From Rhizophagus irregularis (Eukaryota > Glomeromycota > Glomeromycetes > Glomerales > Glomeraceae), in assembly GCF_026210795.1 (NCBI RefSeq), contig NC_089449.1, positions 2,666,001-2,730,000 of the forward strand: a DNA stretch of 64,000 nt, written 5' to 3'. A program made the position numbers and the translations under genes. The notes beneath the pieces were generated by a model. It was not told the DNA's origin and did no database searches. It saw nothing but the letters and a program-made list of their open reading frames with translations. Positions 48,272 to 59,862 of the stretch are shown here, piece after piece. Each line of letters begins with the position of its first letter. Positions within the stretch are counted from its first letter, which is position 1.

Positions 48272-49407
48272 GATCAAATAAATTTTAACTATAAATTATA
48301 TAAATTATATTTTTTGTATTTAATTTTAATTTGAATAGATGAGTTTTAATTATTAAAAATTATTGATATTAATATCATTGTGTCTTTTTAATAACGGTAA
48401 ACTCATATTATTGTATTATTTTGTATATTATTTATATTATTTAGATATTTTACTTTAATATTATGTATTTTAAGTAATAATTAATTATAAATAAATATAT
48501 GACGATAACTTGATAACTTTTTACTTCCAGAAAGTATAAATGAATTTTATGATTAAGGAAGGTTACCTTAAATTTAAATACAGAGAAATTTTAAAAAAAA
48601 CTAAAATATCACATTACTACTGATCTATCTTCGAAAAAATATAATTTACATAATAACTATATTTAATATCTTAAAGACTGTATTTAACATAATAAAGTAA
48701 ACTCACAATTTATCAATAGGTGAAATGGGATATATTGAAACAATATATTATGGCTAAACTACAGGTCAGGAAAATGAGGAAATATAGCAATATTTGGGAA
48801 TGGCTTTTGTTTTACAAAGCCATATTCTTATTAAAAATTTCAAGTAATTAGCAATTTTATGTGCCAATGGATCTAATCATCTTATTATGAACAAAAAAAA
48901 TTTCAATTAAAAAAGTAAAGAATTGAGAAATTAAGAATTAAAAAGATCTATTTTTGAGCCTATGAACAAGCTATTTTCGGGTAAATGATTTATGTATTCT
49001 ACATCGCTTTTTTAATAGTGTGATACAAACTGCAAGCCAAAATTTGATTAAAGTATTCAATCTGTGCAATTCACTCTTCCGATCCAAGTCATAATAGGAT
49101 ACATAATATGAAATTGATCTGCACAAGTAAACAAAGTTGTGTTAAAAAAGGTAAGAGCCAAACAAAAATGTATATTAGGGATTGTGTTCAGTTTTTATGC
49201 TAGTAGCCTTTATTTTAAGAAAAGGATGTACGAATGATATTTAAAATATCTTTGGGCACTATTAATGATCGATTATTATGACGTTATATGTAATCATTGA
49301 ATCATTTACAATAACAAAAAAGGTTAGATTTTTATGTAACATTTAAAAAAATCCAATATTATTTATAATTTCATTGCTCTCTCTTTTTCCAAAAAGAACC
49401 AAAGAAA
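48272..49407. other. Intergenic region
   Basis: 3' flank of the synaptojanin gene and 5' flank of the DUF4419 gene. A short stem (AATGGCTTTTG / CAAAGCCAT) lies at about 48800-48825. No gene seen. Confidence 0.45.
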
Positions 49408-50472
49408 ATGAGTACTCAAATCCTCACTAAAAAAGTTAATCTTGAGAATGATCTTAAAGAACATTTTCCAATAAAAGATAAAATTTCTCGAATTTTTCCT
49501 GATACAAATGTTCATGCCATTTCAGTTGATTACGATGAAACTCCCTCAAATAATCAATCTATACTTAAACAAACAATGACTTCTCACGGACTAGCTGCTG
49601 GGATTCTTCATGCTTATAACCATCATCAACACTTACGACTAACACCTGATGATATTTGGTTAACTATCGCACAAGGAGTTAGTCATCACATTAATTATAA
49701 TGCAGAAAGATTTCGTTTTCGCTTTGTTAGCCACGAAGGTAAAAAAGAGATTTCTATTTTAGCCAATGATATTTTGCATATGAAAGATTCTCGCCTTGAA
49801 GGTGATTGGCCCGAAGTAGTAAATAGGTTGGTCGTGCAAACTGATCAAGCTGTAGAAAAAATTGATATAAAATCTCTTTTAGAATGTGATTTTTCTACAA
49901 CAACAAAAATTTCTCTTACTGCTAGTCGTATCGTTCTATTGGATATGGTCAAAGCGTATTTTTCATATAAAGTGTGTTTACTTTGTGGGATTCCTAAAGT
50001 TACTCTCGAAGGTACTTTAGAAGATTGGACAAAATTACAAGAGAAAGTCATTCAGTTACGTCAATTGGATTTAGATATGGATTTTTGGTTAGATAGATTG
50101 GATCCAGTTGTATGGAAATTAGTTGAAACTTATAAAGGTGAAGTTGACGAAGAATTTTGGGCAACAATCGCCTCAAGACAACAATTTGGTTCGGGTCCTA
50201 GGAATATTAATGGATGGATGATGGCCTTCTATCCTTATGAAAGAGATGGAACAAAAATAGTTTATAATTCAATTGAACCAGATGATATTCCTGATGGAAG
50301 AGTTGCTGTTCCATTTACGACTGATACTGGATTAAATTTAAAATTTATTGCTGGATTTTTGGGTGCGCAACAAGCAACTTTTGAGAATTCTAATGAAATA
50401 GCTGTTTCACCAGTCATCGGTTGGTTTGTTATTGATGACAAAACTACAGAGGAAAATGCAGATAATGAATGA
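49408..50472 (+). CDS. DUF4419 family protein, 354 aa
   Basis: A single exon with clear ATG context (AAAGAAAATGAG). The protein shows the DUF4419 order: HGLAAGILHAYNHHQHLRL, PDDIWLTIAQGVSHHIN, then NDILHMKDSRLEGDWPEVV, DFSTTTKISLTASRIVLLD, the short CGIPKVTLEGTLEDWTKL, FWATIASRQQFGSGPRNING, WMMAFYP and GWFVIDDK at the end. The family is widespread in fungi and protists; its biochemical role is not known to me. No signal peptide, TM or catalytic triad is evident. DUF4419 proteins are multicopy in many soil fungi. Confidence 0.88.
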   Translation: MSTQILTKKVNLENDLKEHFPIKDKISRIFPDTNVHAISVDYDETPSNNQSILKQTMTSHGLAAGILHAYNHHQHLRLTPDDIWLTIAQGVSHHINYNAERFRFRFVSHEGKKEISILANDILHMKDSRLEGDWPEVVNRLVVQTDQAVEKIDIKSLLECDFSTTTKISLTASRIVLLDMVKAYFSYKVCLLCGIPKVTLEGTLEDWTKLQEKVIQLRQLDLDMDFWLDRLDPVVWKLVETYKGEVDEEFWATIASRQQFGSGPRNINGWMMAFYPYERDGTKIVYNSIEPDDIPDGRVAVPFTTDTGLNLKFIAGFLGAQQATFENSNEIAVSPVIGWFVIDDKTTEENADNE

Positions 50473-51543
50473 ATTGTTAGGAGAGAGAAGCTAGTTTAAT
50501 TTATATAACTTTTAAATACTACTACAAAAAATTTTTCCTTCATATGTATAATTTTTTTTTTATTTTTTAAACCAATAAAGAGCGTTAAAGAAAAGCCAAC
50601 AATTATCTTGTTTTTTCGGCAAAGCTGATTATTTTAGCATGTGTTTCAACTTAGAAAATTAAAAATCAAAATCAATTTAAATCGGGGCCTTAATAATTGC
50701 TGATATTTGAATTTTATCCAAGAAAGGAAGAAAGGAAAGACCTACGTGATTATTCTACGCGTTCAAATCGCTGAAATGCTGAATCGATAAGTATATTCAA
50801 GTATATTCATCGGCATCGTCGCTATGTTAGGAAACTGCCACAAAGTTCAATGTGATTGCAATTATTCTTCGGATTTTCATTCATAAATTTATATGTAGAA
50901 TTCTTTGAGTATACACTGTGATTAATAAATTTTTTGATATTAATAATCATTAATCGAAAAGGCTACAAGGTATATACAGTTTTATATGCACTAATGTCGC
51001 AAAAGAATACACCCCGCAGTTTATTTCAAAATCGCAAGTATTACTTTATGATCGATCATGACGCTCGATTTGCTTATTACTTACATTTTCACTACAGTGA
51101 CACCTCTCTAAGTGCACCCCCACCCCCCCTGGGACATAGTAAAAAAATAGTAGAATGTGTACTTAGAGAGGGTGTGCATTTATAGAGAGTAAAATATTAA
51201 GAGCTCTTATAAGTTGGGGTTGGGACCAGGCCCACCATGTACTTAAAGAGAATTTATATAGTGCGTGGGTGCACTTTTAGAGGTGTCACTGATTTTGCTC
51301 ATTTTTTTAACACTCATTTAGATCCTGGTACTGCTTGAACATCGACACCTTTTAAATCTATATAATCTGTTTAAATTCACAATTCGCTTAACAAACACTA
51401 TAAATTCCAAAACAAGAATAAAAAAATAAATATCTGTTTATTTTGATTTCAAAAAAATAGAGGAACAAAACATGAAAATCAAATTGAAACGGAATATTAT
51501 AAACAAAACTAAAAATACTTTAATTTGATCTAAAAAAATACAA
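50473..51543. other. Intergenic region with a MITE
   Basis: Holds the MITE at 51095-51291. The remainder is AT-rich, without genes. The 50934-51185 frame runs into the MITE and looks random. Confidence 0.5.
51095..51291. mobile_element. MITE, 197 bp, CAGTG-ended inverted repeats (pogo/Tc1-like)
   Basis: The left end CAGTGACACCTCTCTAAGTG(CACCC) and the reverse complement of the right end CAGTGACACCTCTAAAAGTG(CACCC) match at 23 of 25 positions. A second inner pair (CTTAGAGAGG / CTTAAAGAGA) gives extra fold-back potential. TA precedes the left end, while the right flank is AT, so the TA duplication is not intact. There is no coding capacity. CAGT ends are typical of pogo/Tigger-related MITEs. 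Confidence 0.75.
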
Positions 51544-53865
51544 TTAAATAGTGATATCAAGTTTCTTTAAAGCGTCGATCGCTTTTTCATGCCCTTTTAA
51601 TGCAGCAATTTTAAGATATTCGATACCTTTATCTGTATTTTTGGGTGCATGTTGACCTTTAGTATAACACATTCCTAAATTATACATAGCCAAAATATAA
51701 CCATTTTCTGCCGATTGAGTTAAATAATCTAAAAAAATATCTGGATTAACTTTAATAAATTCCATAGCATATCTATATTGAGCTTCTGCAACACCAGCAT
51801 CTGCTGCCTCTTTAAATAATGGGATAGCCTTTTTTTTATCTTTTTCGACGTAATATCCTTCCGATAAATAATGGGCTTTCCAAAAAAGAGCATTTTTATT
51901 ACCAAGTTCTGCATGAGCATTAAAATATTCCCAAGCAAGTTTTTTATCTTGTTCCGTTTTATTAGGTTTATTATGAAGTTCAATTACGTTATTGAAAGGT
52001 AATAAATCATCATCATCATCATCATCAAAAACTATATTATAATCTTCGTCCATTTTAATACTATTTTCCATATTAGAACTCTGTGAATTTTCCAATGATG
52101 TAGTAGTCGAATCATTGTTGTCTTGTTCATAGAATGACATTGGACTACTTTCACAAGAAAAGGTCCTTCCAAGAATTGCTGAAACAGCAGGATCTTGCGG
52201 ACGATCACGAGGATCTTGTTTCCATGCTAAAGTGATAATTTCAGTAAAAGTTTCAATAATGTCACTTGGACCTTTCTCAAAATTTAAAGTTTCTCGATTT
52301 CCATTAATAACATATTCAATAATATCATCAGATTTATCAATATGATTATATGGGACTCTGTTAAAAGAAAGTTCCCAAAGGAACATTCCAAAACTAAACA
52401 TTTCACATGCACCAGTATATCGTACGTAACTACCCTCACGTTCAGAATGATAAGTTGCAAGCTTTTCTGGAGCCATCCAACGAATTATTGATTTAGGATC
52501 TGTTACTTCTTTAGAATTCTCTCCCATCGCACGACTAAGTTCGAAATTAGATAATTTACATTTATATCCGCTTGTTACCTATTAATAGTAATAGACTAGT
52601 TAGAATTTTTTTTAAGAGAGAACGGACATCATTGTAATGAAATTAGGTAATCACCAATATGTTTTCCGCCTTCACATCATGATGCAAAATTCCTAACAAA
52701 AGAAGATTTTAAAAAAAATTATCAATAAAGATACAATAATAATTTGACCAAAATTTTGTTAATAAAATTTACCAATGAAGTGAAGGAAACAAAGACCTCG
52801 AAAAATATCTCTTGCTATGAACAATTTAAGTTGCCAAGAAAGTTTTGTATTTTCATAAACATTTTTTAGATTATTAAATTCAGCCCATTCAATAATCATA
52901 TAATCCTCGGCGTCCATTTTTGTAATTCCATAAAATTTAATTATATGAGTACAATCTTTTAATTGATTCCAAATAGCCAACATACCACGAATTTTTTTTG
53001 ATTCAGGAGTATCTCCATCGATAGGAAATTTAATTATTTTACAAGCTACATCCTGAGCATTATATCTCCTGAGTTTGATATTACCATGGTGTTTAATGGA
53101 TTCATGTGGTAATATTGATTTTGCATCAATTTTTGGTGGATTTATATTATCGACAAGGGAATTATTTTGCATTTCTTTAGAATTATCAATTATTGTAGCA
53201 AGAACTGATAATTTTTCCATCACAAGATTATGATTCTCTTTCATATCTTTATAAACATCTTTATAACATCCATTTAAATCATCTAAAGACTTTTTAATTA
53301 TTTTATTTTCTTTCTCAGAATCAACAAACTGTTCAATAGTGATAGCAAGTTGTAATGCTTTATAAGCATGATCGAATTCATCTCTATATTCTTCAAATTT
53401 ACCTTTAATATAATTAGCATAAACATATTTTTTAAATCCCTTGACTCCAGAAATTTCTTCAATAAACCCTTTAATATCACCTAATACTCTATTAAAACGC
53501 ATAACCGATTTATAATAACCTTTTCGATGTAATATTTCATCATTTTCATCTTTATTCCTTATCAATAATCTTATTGATGTCATTGCTAACTCTACCCTGT
53601 CCGCCATTATTCTACAAATTTCTCTATTAATTTTCGCTCTTTCATAGATATCTATGATAATATTTGCTAATTTAATTGCTACTTCTAATTCTGGTACAAT
53701 TTTTTCGACGATTTCTGTTGTGGTTTTAAAAATTAATATTCCATTTTCCTTATAACTTTTTTTAAATAATGAAAACTTTTTGGATTTTTTTGCTGTTTCA
53801 TATTGAGCTTTATCGTCATCAGGTCCGGAAGTTATTTTGGGAAAATTTCTATTTAAAATATTCAT
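51544..53865 (-). CDS. MLKL-like N-terminal domain, kinase-like domain and Sel1 repeats, 721 aa
   Basis: Exons 53865-52773, 52692-52655 and 52578-51544 join in phase. Residues about 45-190 form a four-helix-bundle region (LANIIIDIYERAKINREICR, RVELAMTSIRLLI, FNRVLGDIKGFIEEISG) resembling the MLKL/plant-ADR1-type membrane-disrupting domain. The kinase-like domain (about 265-545) keeps a beta-3 lysine (VACKIIKF), HHDVKAEN in place of HRDxKxxN, and WMAPE, but its DFG is NFE (LSNFELSR) and the glycine loop is degenerate, so it is probably a pseudokinase or weak kinase. An acidic linker with a DDDDDD run precedes about four Sel1 repeats (AQYRYAMEFI, AMYNLGMCYTKGQ). This may be a regulated cell-death or signalling protein. 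Divergent from the SAMHD1-like gene. Confidence 0.85.
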
Positions 53866-54495
53866 TTTTTTCTTTCTTTTTTTTTGTCGACGTTGAATAA
53901 CTCATATCTCTTATATAAATCCTTATGTCAAAACGTAGTAAAGCAGAATGCGTTTCGGCCGGGCATTTCACCGAATAATATAAGTTTAAATCATTGTATT
54001 AAAAATAACAATATATAATGTTTCAATTCACCCAATTTATACCGTTTTTGTGACCAAATTTGGTAATTAAGGGGCTGATTATCCTATTATTTACACGTTA
54101 AATGTAACAAAGTGCATTTATTTAATGATAAATGGTTGATTGAACTTAAAACAATATTAAAGTTATAAAGTTATAACGATGTTCCTAATATAATGTTTCA
54201 CATTATAAGTGATAGGGTTCACGATAAGGTTATTGGAAGATTGAGTGTAACAATAAATTTTCGTGAGAATAAAAAAATTTTAATTTCACCTAATTAAGAT
54301 TAATTTGCGTAAAAACATGATAATTCTTATTATGAAACCTGTTTTTTCACGTTTTTACTTTTTCATTATAGCTATTTCTCCTGAATTTCCCTAGTGTATA
54401 AATATTGCTTCCTTTTTAATTTTATCTTTTTCTTATCCTTTATTTTTTGTCTCAATTTCAATTTTATATTTTTCCTTTCTTCGGAATTTGGCATC
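53866..54495. other. Divergent intergenic region, kinase-like/SAMHD1-like genes
   Basis: 630 bp with both 5' flanks. T/C-rich tracts (54410-54480) immediately precede the SAMHD1-like ATG. No other gene or clear motif is seen. Confidence 0.5.
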
Positions 54496-56685
54496 ATGGC
54501 CGAAAATGGTTATACGAAAAAGCCGAAATCTAAGAGAATTCAAGACCCCATTCATGTAACTTACTGTTTAAATTTTTTTTGAGCGTAACTATATTATAAT
54601 GACGTTAGTTGAATTTCGATTATTCAAATTAATTTATAATAGGGATTAATGGAATTCGATAATTGGATAGTCAAATTTATCGATACTGAACATTTTCAAA
54701 GATTACGTAGCATCAAACAACTAGGAACTACTTATTATGTGTATCCTGGTGCCAGCCACAATAGATTTGAACATTGTTTGGGTAATAATTTGTGTTATAT
54801 TAAATCCATAATTCATCCTTTCGTTGCTTTGCTTTGTATGAAATTAATTAGAAACTTCAGAAACTTCCACTAAGAAGATAGTCTTCCAACTATATTATCA
54901 TGTTTTAGGTGTTGCATATCTTGCCCATTCGTTGGTGAAAAGAATCCGTGAGACACAACATGATCTAGGATGTAGTGACAAAGATTTAAAATGTGTGACA
55001 TTGGCTGCATTATGTCATGATCTGGGTATGTTAATTCAACTTTTATTCTGAACTTAATCGTAAATTACTAATAAATTCTACAATTTTATAGGGCATGGGC
55101 CATTTAGTCATCTCTTTGAAGTATTTATTAAAATGAGAAGGTTTGACTTGCAAATAAAATAAATAAAATAATATCAAATAGATATTAACTTCTTTTTGCG
55201 CAAAAGGCCCGACCGTAAGTGGACGCACGAAGAAGCTTCTATAATGATGTTTGATGATCTTTTAAAAGAACATAAGGAAATAGCCTATGATTTAGATGAT
55301 GAGGATAAACTATTTATTAAAGACTTAATCACTGGGAAGAAACCTGAAGACACTGGAAATAGGTAAATCTATGAATAGTATTTATTGCTACTCGATCAAT
55401 ATATTAAATAAATAAATATGCCCATATATAAGATCTCCTTATCTATTCGATGTGGTAGCTAATAAACGTAATTCAATCGATGTCGACAAATTTGATTATT
55501 TGGCACGTGACTGTTACTATCTCGGGATGAAATCAGTATTTGACTTCTCAAGACTTATGAATTACTCTCGTGTTTCTGATGACCAAATCACGTACGATTT
55601 CAAGGAAAGCTACAATATTTACGAACTGTTTCACACACGGTATTCTTTGCATAAGAAAGCATATAACCATCGTGTTGGTAATTGTAATTAATTTAAACCC
55701 CTAATTGTATTTTCAGTCCTTCACAATTAATGTAATTTTTTTAATTAATAAATTAGGCAAAGCGATAGATTATATGATACTTGATGCTTTAATAGCGGCG
55801 GACCCAGTTTTAGAAATATCTAAAAGTATCGATAAACCAAGTGAATATTTAAAAATGGACGATACAATCCTAAATAGAATCGAATATTCTGATTCTGATG
55901 ATCCGGTAAGCTGCTATATCATATTCTTATATTATAACGAGTAGTAGTTCATTGATGCTTTAATCTGTTTTAGGATTTGAAAAAGTCAAAAGAGATTATC
56001 AGACGTATTCGAAAAAGAGATCTCTATAAATTTGTTGATGAGTTTTTAGTTCCTAAAGATTTGAAAGGAAAATTCGAAAAGGTAATATTCATTGTATTAT
56101 TAGCATTATAGGTTATAAATTCAAATTTAATACTTTATTTGCTTATTTAACAGGATAAAATAACCAAAATCATAACAGATCAATTAGAACATGATGGACT
56201 CAAAAAAGAATATGTAATCGTAGACATACTTATATTGAATTATGGAAAGAAGGAAGAGAATCCGATCGACAATGTTAAATTTTATGATAAAAATCAACCG
56301 AATCTCAAAGGTATAAACTATATTTAATTTAATTATTAATTTATTGACGCGTTGACTCTCAACATTTATTAATTTATTTTTTACGTTTAGTTTTTAAATT
56401 GGAGAGTTCGCAAGTGAGTTATCTTGTTCCAGAACTATTTGAAGAACTTAATATTCGAATTTTTACTAGGAATCGTGATAAAGTAATTTAAGTTTATTAT
56501 ATATTGATGAATTTCAATAATCTTAATATTAGACCATTAAACTTCCACATATGATTTTTTTTTAGATTAAACAAATTAGAAAATGTTTCAAAGAATCATT
56601 GACGAAATTTTTCGGAATTCCAGAACCGAAGACTTATTATACGAGAATTACCAATAATCTGGTTGAAAGCCAAGATAAATATTGA
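54496..56685 (+). CDS. SAMHD1: SAMHD1-like HD-domain dNTP triphosphohydrolase, multi-exon
   Basis: Family enzymes cleave dNTPs to deoxynucleosides and triphosphate, setting dNTP pool size. The protein begins [20 protein letters not shown], then [40 protein letters not shown]. The HD metal-binding set is intact: H in [16 protein letters not shown] in [14 protein letters not shown], and D in [17 protein letters not shown]. The region around [20 protein letters not shown] matches the catalytic-core helix of SAMHD1. Introns are short GT-AG; the first is CAT|GTAACT to ATAG|GGA. There is no N-terminal SAM domain, so it resembles the shorter SAMHD1 relatives of lower eukaryotes. The stop is at 56683-56685. 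Confidence 0.92.
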
Positions 56686-59019
56686 GAGCTTTTCTAAATA
56701 TAACTAAATAGATACATCTTTACGAGGATCTTGCTCTAAAAAATATGATTATGATAGATATACGCACCTTTGAAATTATTTATAGCATACGAACCATAAT
56801 GACAAATACTACAAAATATGTTTGTAAATATGTATCAATATAATTTTTGATTTACTTAAATTCTATTAAAGAGTGTAAATTATTTGCGTTTTCTTTACTT
56901 TTCATCATGATATCATATTAAGTTGTAACCATTATTATAAATAAATAATTTTATTTTGATCAAATTTCATCTGTCGATTAATTATACTGTAACATGATAG
57001 CACGAAATCATTTGGTAAAGGTCAATGTACCATTTTAAGGCGCAAGAGCAGCAAATTATTTATAGATGATACTTTTAATAAATAATTAGCATGATAGTAT
57101 ACATTAAAGATATCACCCAAAAAATCTTATTATTTACTTCCATTTTACCCAAAAAGATAAAAAGGTAAAAAGAAAAAAAAACACTAAAACCTTTCAGAAT
57201 CAATAGACCTTATGGAAATAATGTGAAATAAATAGTCCTATTATAAGATGTACTGGTACCCACAGGCTTAAGCAAGATAGACATTTCTGTAAGCATCCCA
57301 ACCAACATTCTATTTCAAAGTCTAAAGAGATGAAAAAATAATTAAAGATTATGGCAAGTGTAATTTAGGGTAAGACCTATGGCAAGATGTCCAGAGTCAC
57401 ATTTTTTACCTCGTAAAAAATACTCGATATTATAGAAAATAAATTTCTTTATGATTAATCATTATTGTATTTATATAATTTATATATCACGATCAAGTTG
57501 ACAGGACAAACATTCAATTCACAATTTGAATTGGTTGATAGTATTAAAAAGTTGAAATACTCCTTTCTGTTAACTATCGTTAATGAAAATAGTCGATTGG
57601 ACATTTACATCCAATAATTTAGAATTTAGAACTCATGCTACCATAATGGAGTTAACTCTGACCTTTCGATATGTATGTAACTATGTATTTAGGCCAACTT
57701 CAATAATAATAATATACAGCACATAGTGCATACTTGGGAGACATTATCATACCACAAACATCACCCTAGGTTCACTCGTGTTTGTTACAACACACAACAG
57801 TAGATAATAGCGGTCTGTGACTTTGTGTAAAAATTTTTCAATTACTACTTATCCAATCATTTTATCCATTTCCCCCATCATAATAACAAAGGATAAAATA
57901 AAGCATAATCATCCAAATCAAAACTGCACCCAGATATAAGGGAAAGTAATATTATTCCCAAATGTAAAATACATTAAAATGTATCATATTATGTTAGCAT
58001 ATCATGATCAAGTATGCCCACGACACAGAAATATCCATATTGCATGTGAGACCACCTATATAGCATCATCATAGCTACGACTTGTGTACAAAGCAGATAA
58101 CTACTAGCCAGTAGCACATGGTACGTACTACGAGAACTTAAACTCCACGCTTAAAAACAACGCATGCCCGTAAAGCAAATACTCGCCCCAAATTCTTGAG
58201 TTATAGTTTAATAAATTCTATTACAAATCAAATACAGAAACAGGAATAGATTTTGATCCTCCTCTTAATATCTTTTTGATTTGCTGTCTTAGTTACATTC
58301 TGTTTAAATTGATGAAATAATCTTGTCCATTTAGACTAGCACCAACTAAACCGTTTAGTTCTAATATATTATTGGATTAGTATGCACACTCACTTACACC
58401 GAATAGTCGAAGACTTGTGTTAAAACTTTTGCTCAGTAAAAAAGAGTAAATCTATTCTAAGTATATAAATTAAATATATTTTTTTTAAAGAGACATAAAA
58501 AAATGATTATTATAGTATGTTTAATAAATAACTAATGTGAAGATATAAAAAAGAATAAAGTATTTTTTTTCCTCTCATATAAAAATTTTTGAATTTTAAT
58601 ATTAATATAAAAGTTTTTATGATCATTTCAAATCATTTTATCTACTGATATTTTGCATAACATTTTGTCATGTATTTCCTGTAAGGCTGTGACTGTTGTC
58701 TTTAAACAGATCAAAAGTATAAAAATACTATGAGTTCAATACACTGAGTAACTGATATAATTTTACTTCAGTATTACATACTAACCCTTCTCCTACTGTA
58801 TATCTTCTTTTTTATCTGTAAAGCCTGTTTCATTAAAATTATGCTAAACAGGGAGCGCATGCTTGCCTTGATAAATAGATGATAGTTTATCACAAATTTC
58901 AACTATCCTTCTTTGGTAACAAGTACGGTGAATGGAATTCATATTTACTTTTTCTTGTATTAGATCAAAGTTCATAAAAATAAAAAAAAAACTGTTAGTA
59001 TGGTTAGTATAGGAAGAGA
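56686..59019. other. Gene-free, probably transposon-derived stretch
   Basis: No open frame of note. The texture from about 57000 is less homopolymeric than other intergenic DNA. It leads into the DIRS-like fragment at 59020-59460, suggesting an old, eroded retroelement. This is inference only. Confidence 0.35.
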
Positions 59020-59460
59020 AATTTCAATCTGCTATCACCATAAAAAAAAAGTTTCTGGTAAAGAGATGGTACAGAGGTAAGTTTTTGATCCACCATTCCA
59101 ATTGCGTGATGCTTTCTGGGGAAAGTTCGATAATACCATTCCAACCTTGCTTCTTCAGACCAATATTTTTGTCTCTTAACAGGGCGCAAGAGTGCAATCT
59201 GGCTGTGAACAAAACGTCTGTTGTTGCTGTGATCTTTCCGATGAGAGAAGCTAACTTGCGAATCGGAATTACCTTCCTTACTCAAGACTCTACCTCTTAT
59301 TAGTGTTGATAGATCCAACATCCTGCCCTAGATCTTGCACAATAGTCCCTACTGTCATAGTCCAAACATGGGAGCCAAGATACTCAAGCCAGTCACCTAT
59401 ATCTTCTCCTTCGTTGATGTACTACAAAGAGCAAAGAAGCAATTGTGCTATCTAAACTAA
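59020..59460 (-). mobile_element. DIRS-like retroelement remnant (RT end/RNase H)
   Basis: Minus-strand fragments switch frames. Upstream piece: LEYLGSHVWTMTVGT. Then, in another frame, ASLIGKITAT-like sequence, ARLHSCALLRDKN, LKKQGWNGIIELSPES and TQLEWWIKNLP. The order (primer-grip tail, then R-D-K-N, K-x-x-W, L-S-x-E-S and L-x-W-W) is characteristic of DIRS/Ngaro-type RT-RNase H. Several stops and shifts show that it is dead. No tyrosine recombinase or terminal repeats are seen in the window. Confidence 0.65.
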
Positions 59461-59862
59461 GCTAAATAATATTGCACTTCTGCTTTAACAAAAGTTGGAG
59501 ATACCTTCTTTATCTCTTGTTTTCTCTTCTACTCCAAAAGAGCCAAAAATACGTCATGGATGTTGAACAACACATTTTACTCTCACTCAATAGTGCTAGA
59601 GTTATTTTTTATATGAAAGTATATTTATTACATGAAAAGTATATTTTTTTAATAAAAAGAGACAATTTTTGGTATTAAGATGTTCAAGCCTTAGGTTAGA
59701 CAGGATATTGACGTTTGTGAATGTTATCACTGATTATATTTTGTGTCTTAGGCGCAATAAAAGAAAAGCACAAACTACTTTAACTATATAGTATACTGTA
59801 ATAAACAAATAATTTATTTACTAGTTATATATATCGTTGAACAAACAATTGATCATCTACAC
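59461..59862. other. 3' flank of the BTB gene
   Basis: About 400 bp, AT-rich. The 59472-59678 plus-strand frame has no recognisable features. Nothing supportable. Confidence 0.45.

Noticed and set aside
49845-50051. Minus-strand frame inside the DUF4419 gene
   Set aside because: Antisense shadow of a strongly supported coding region.
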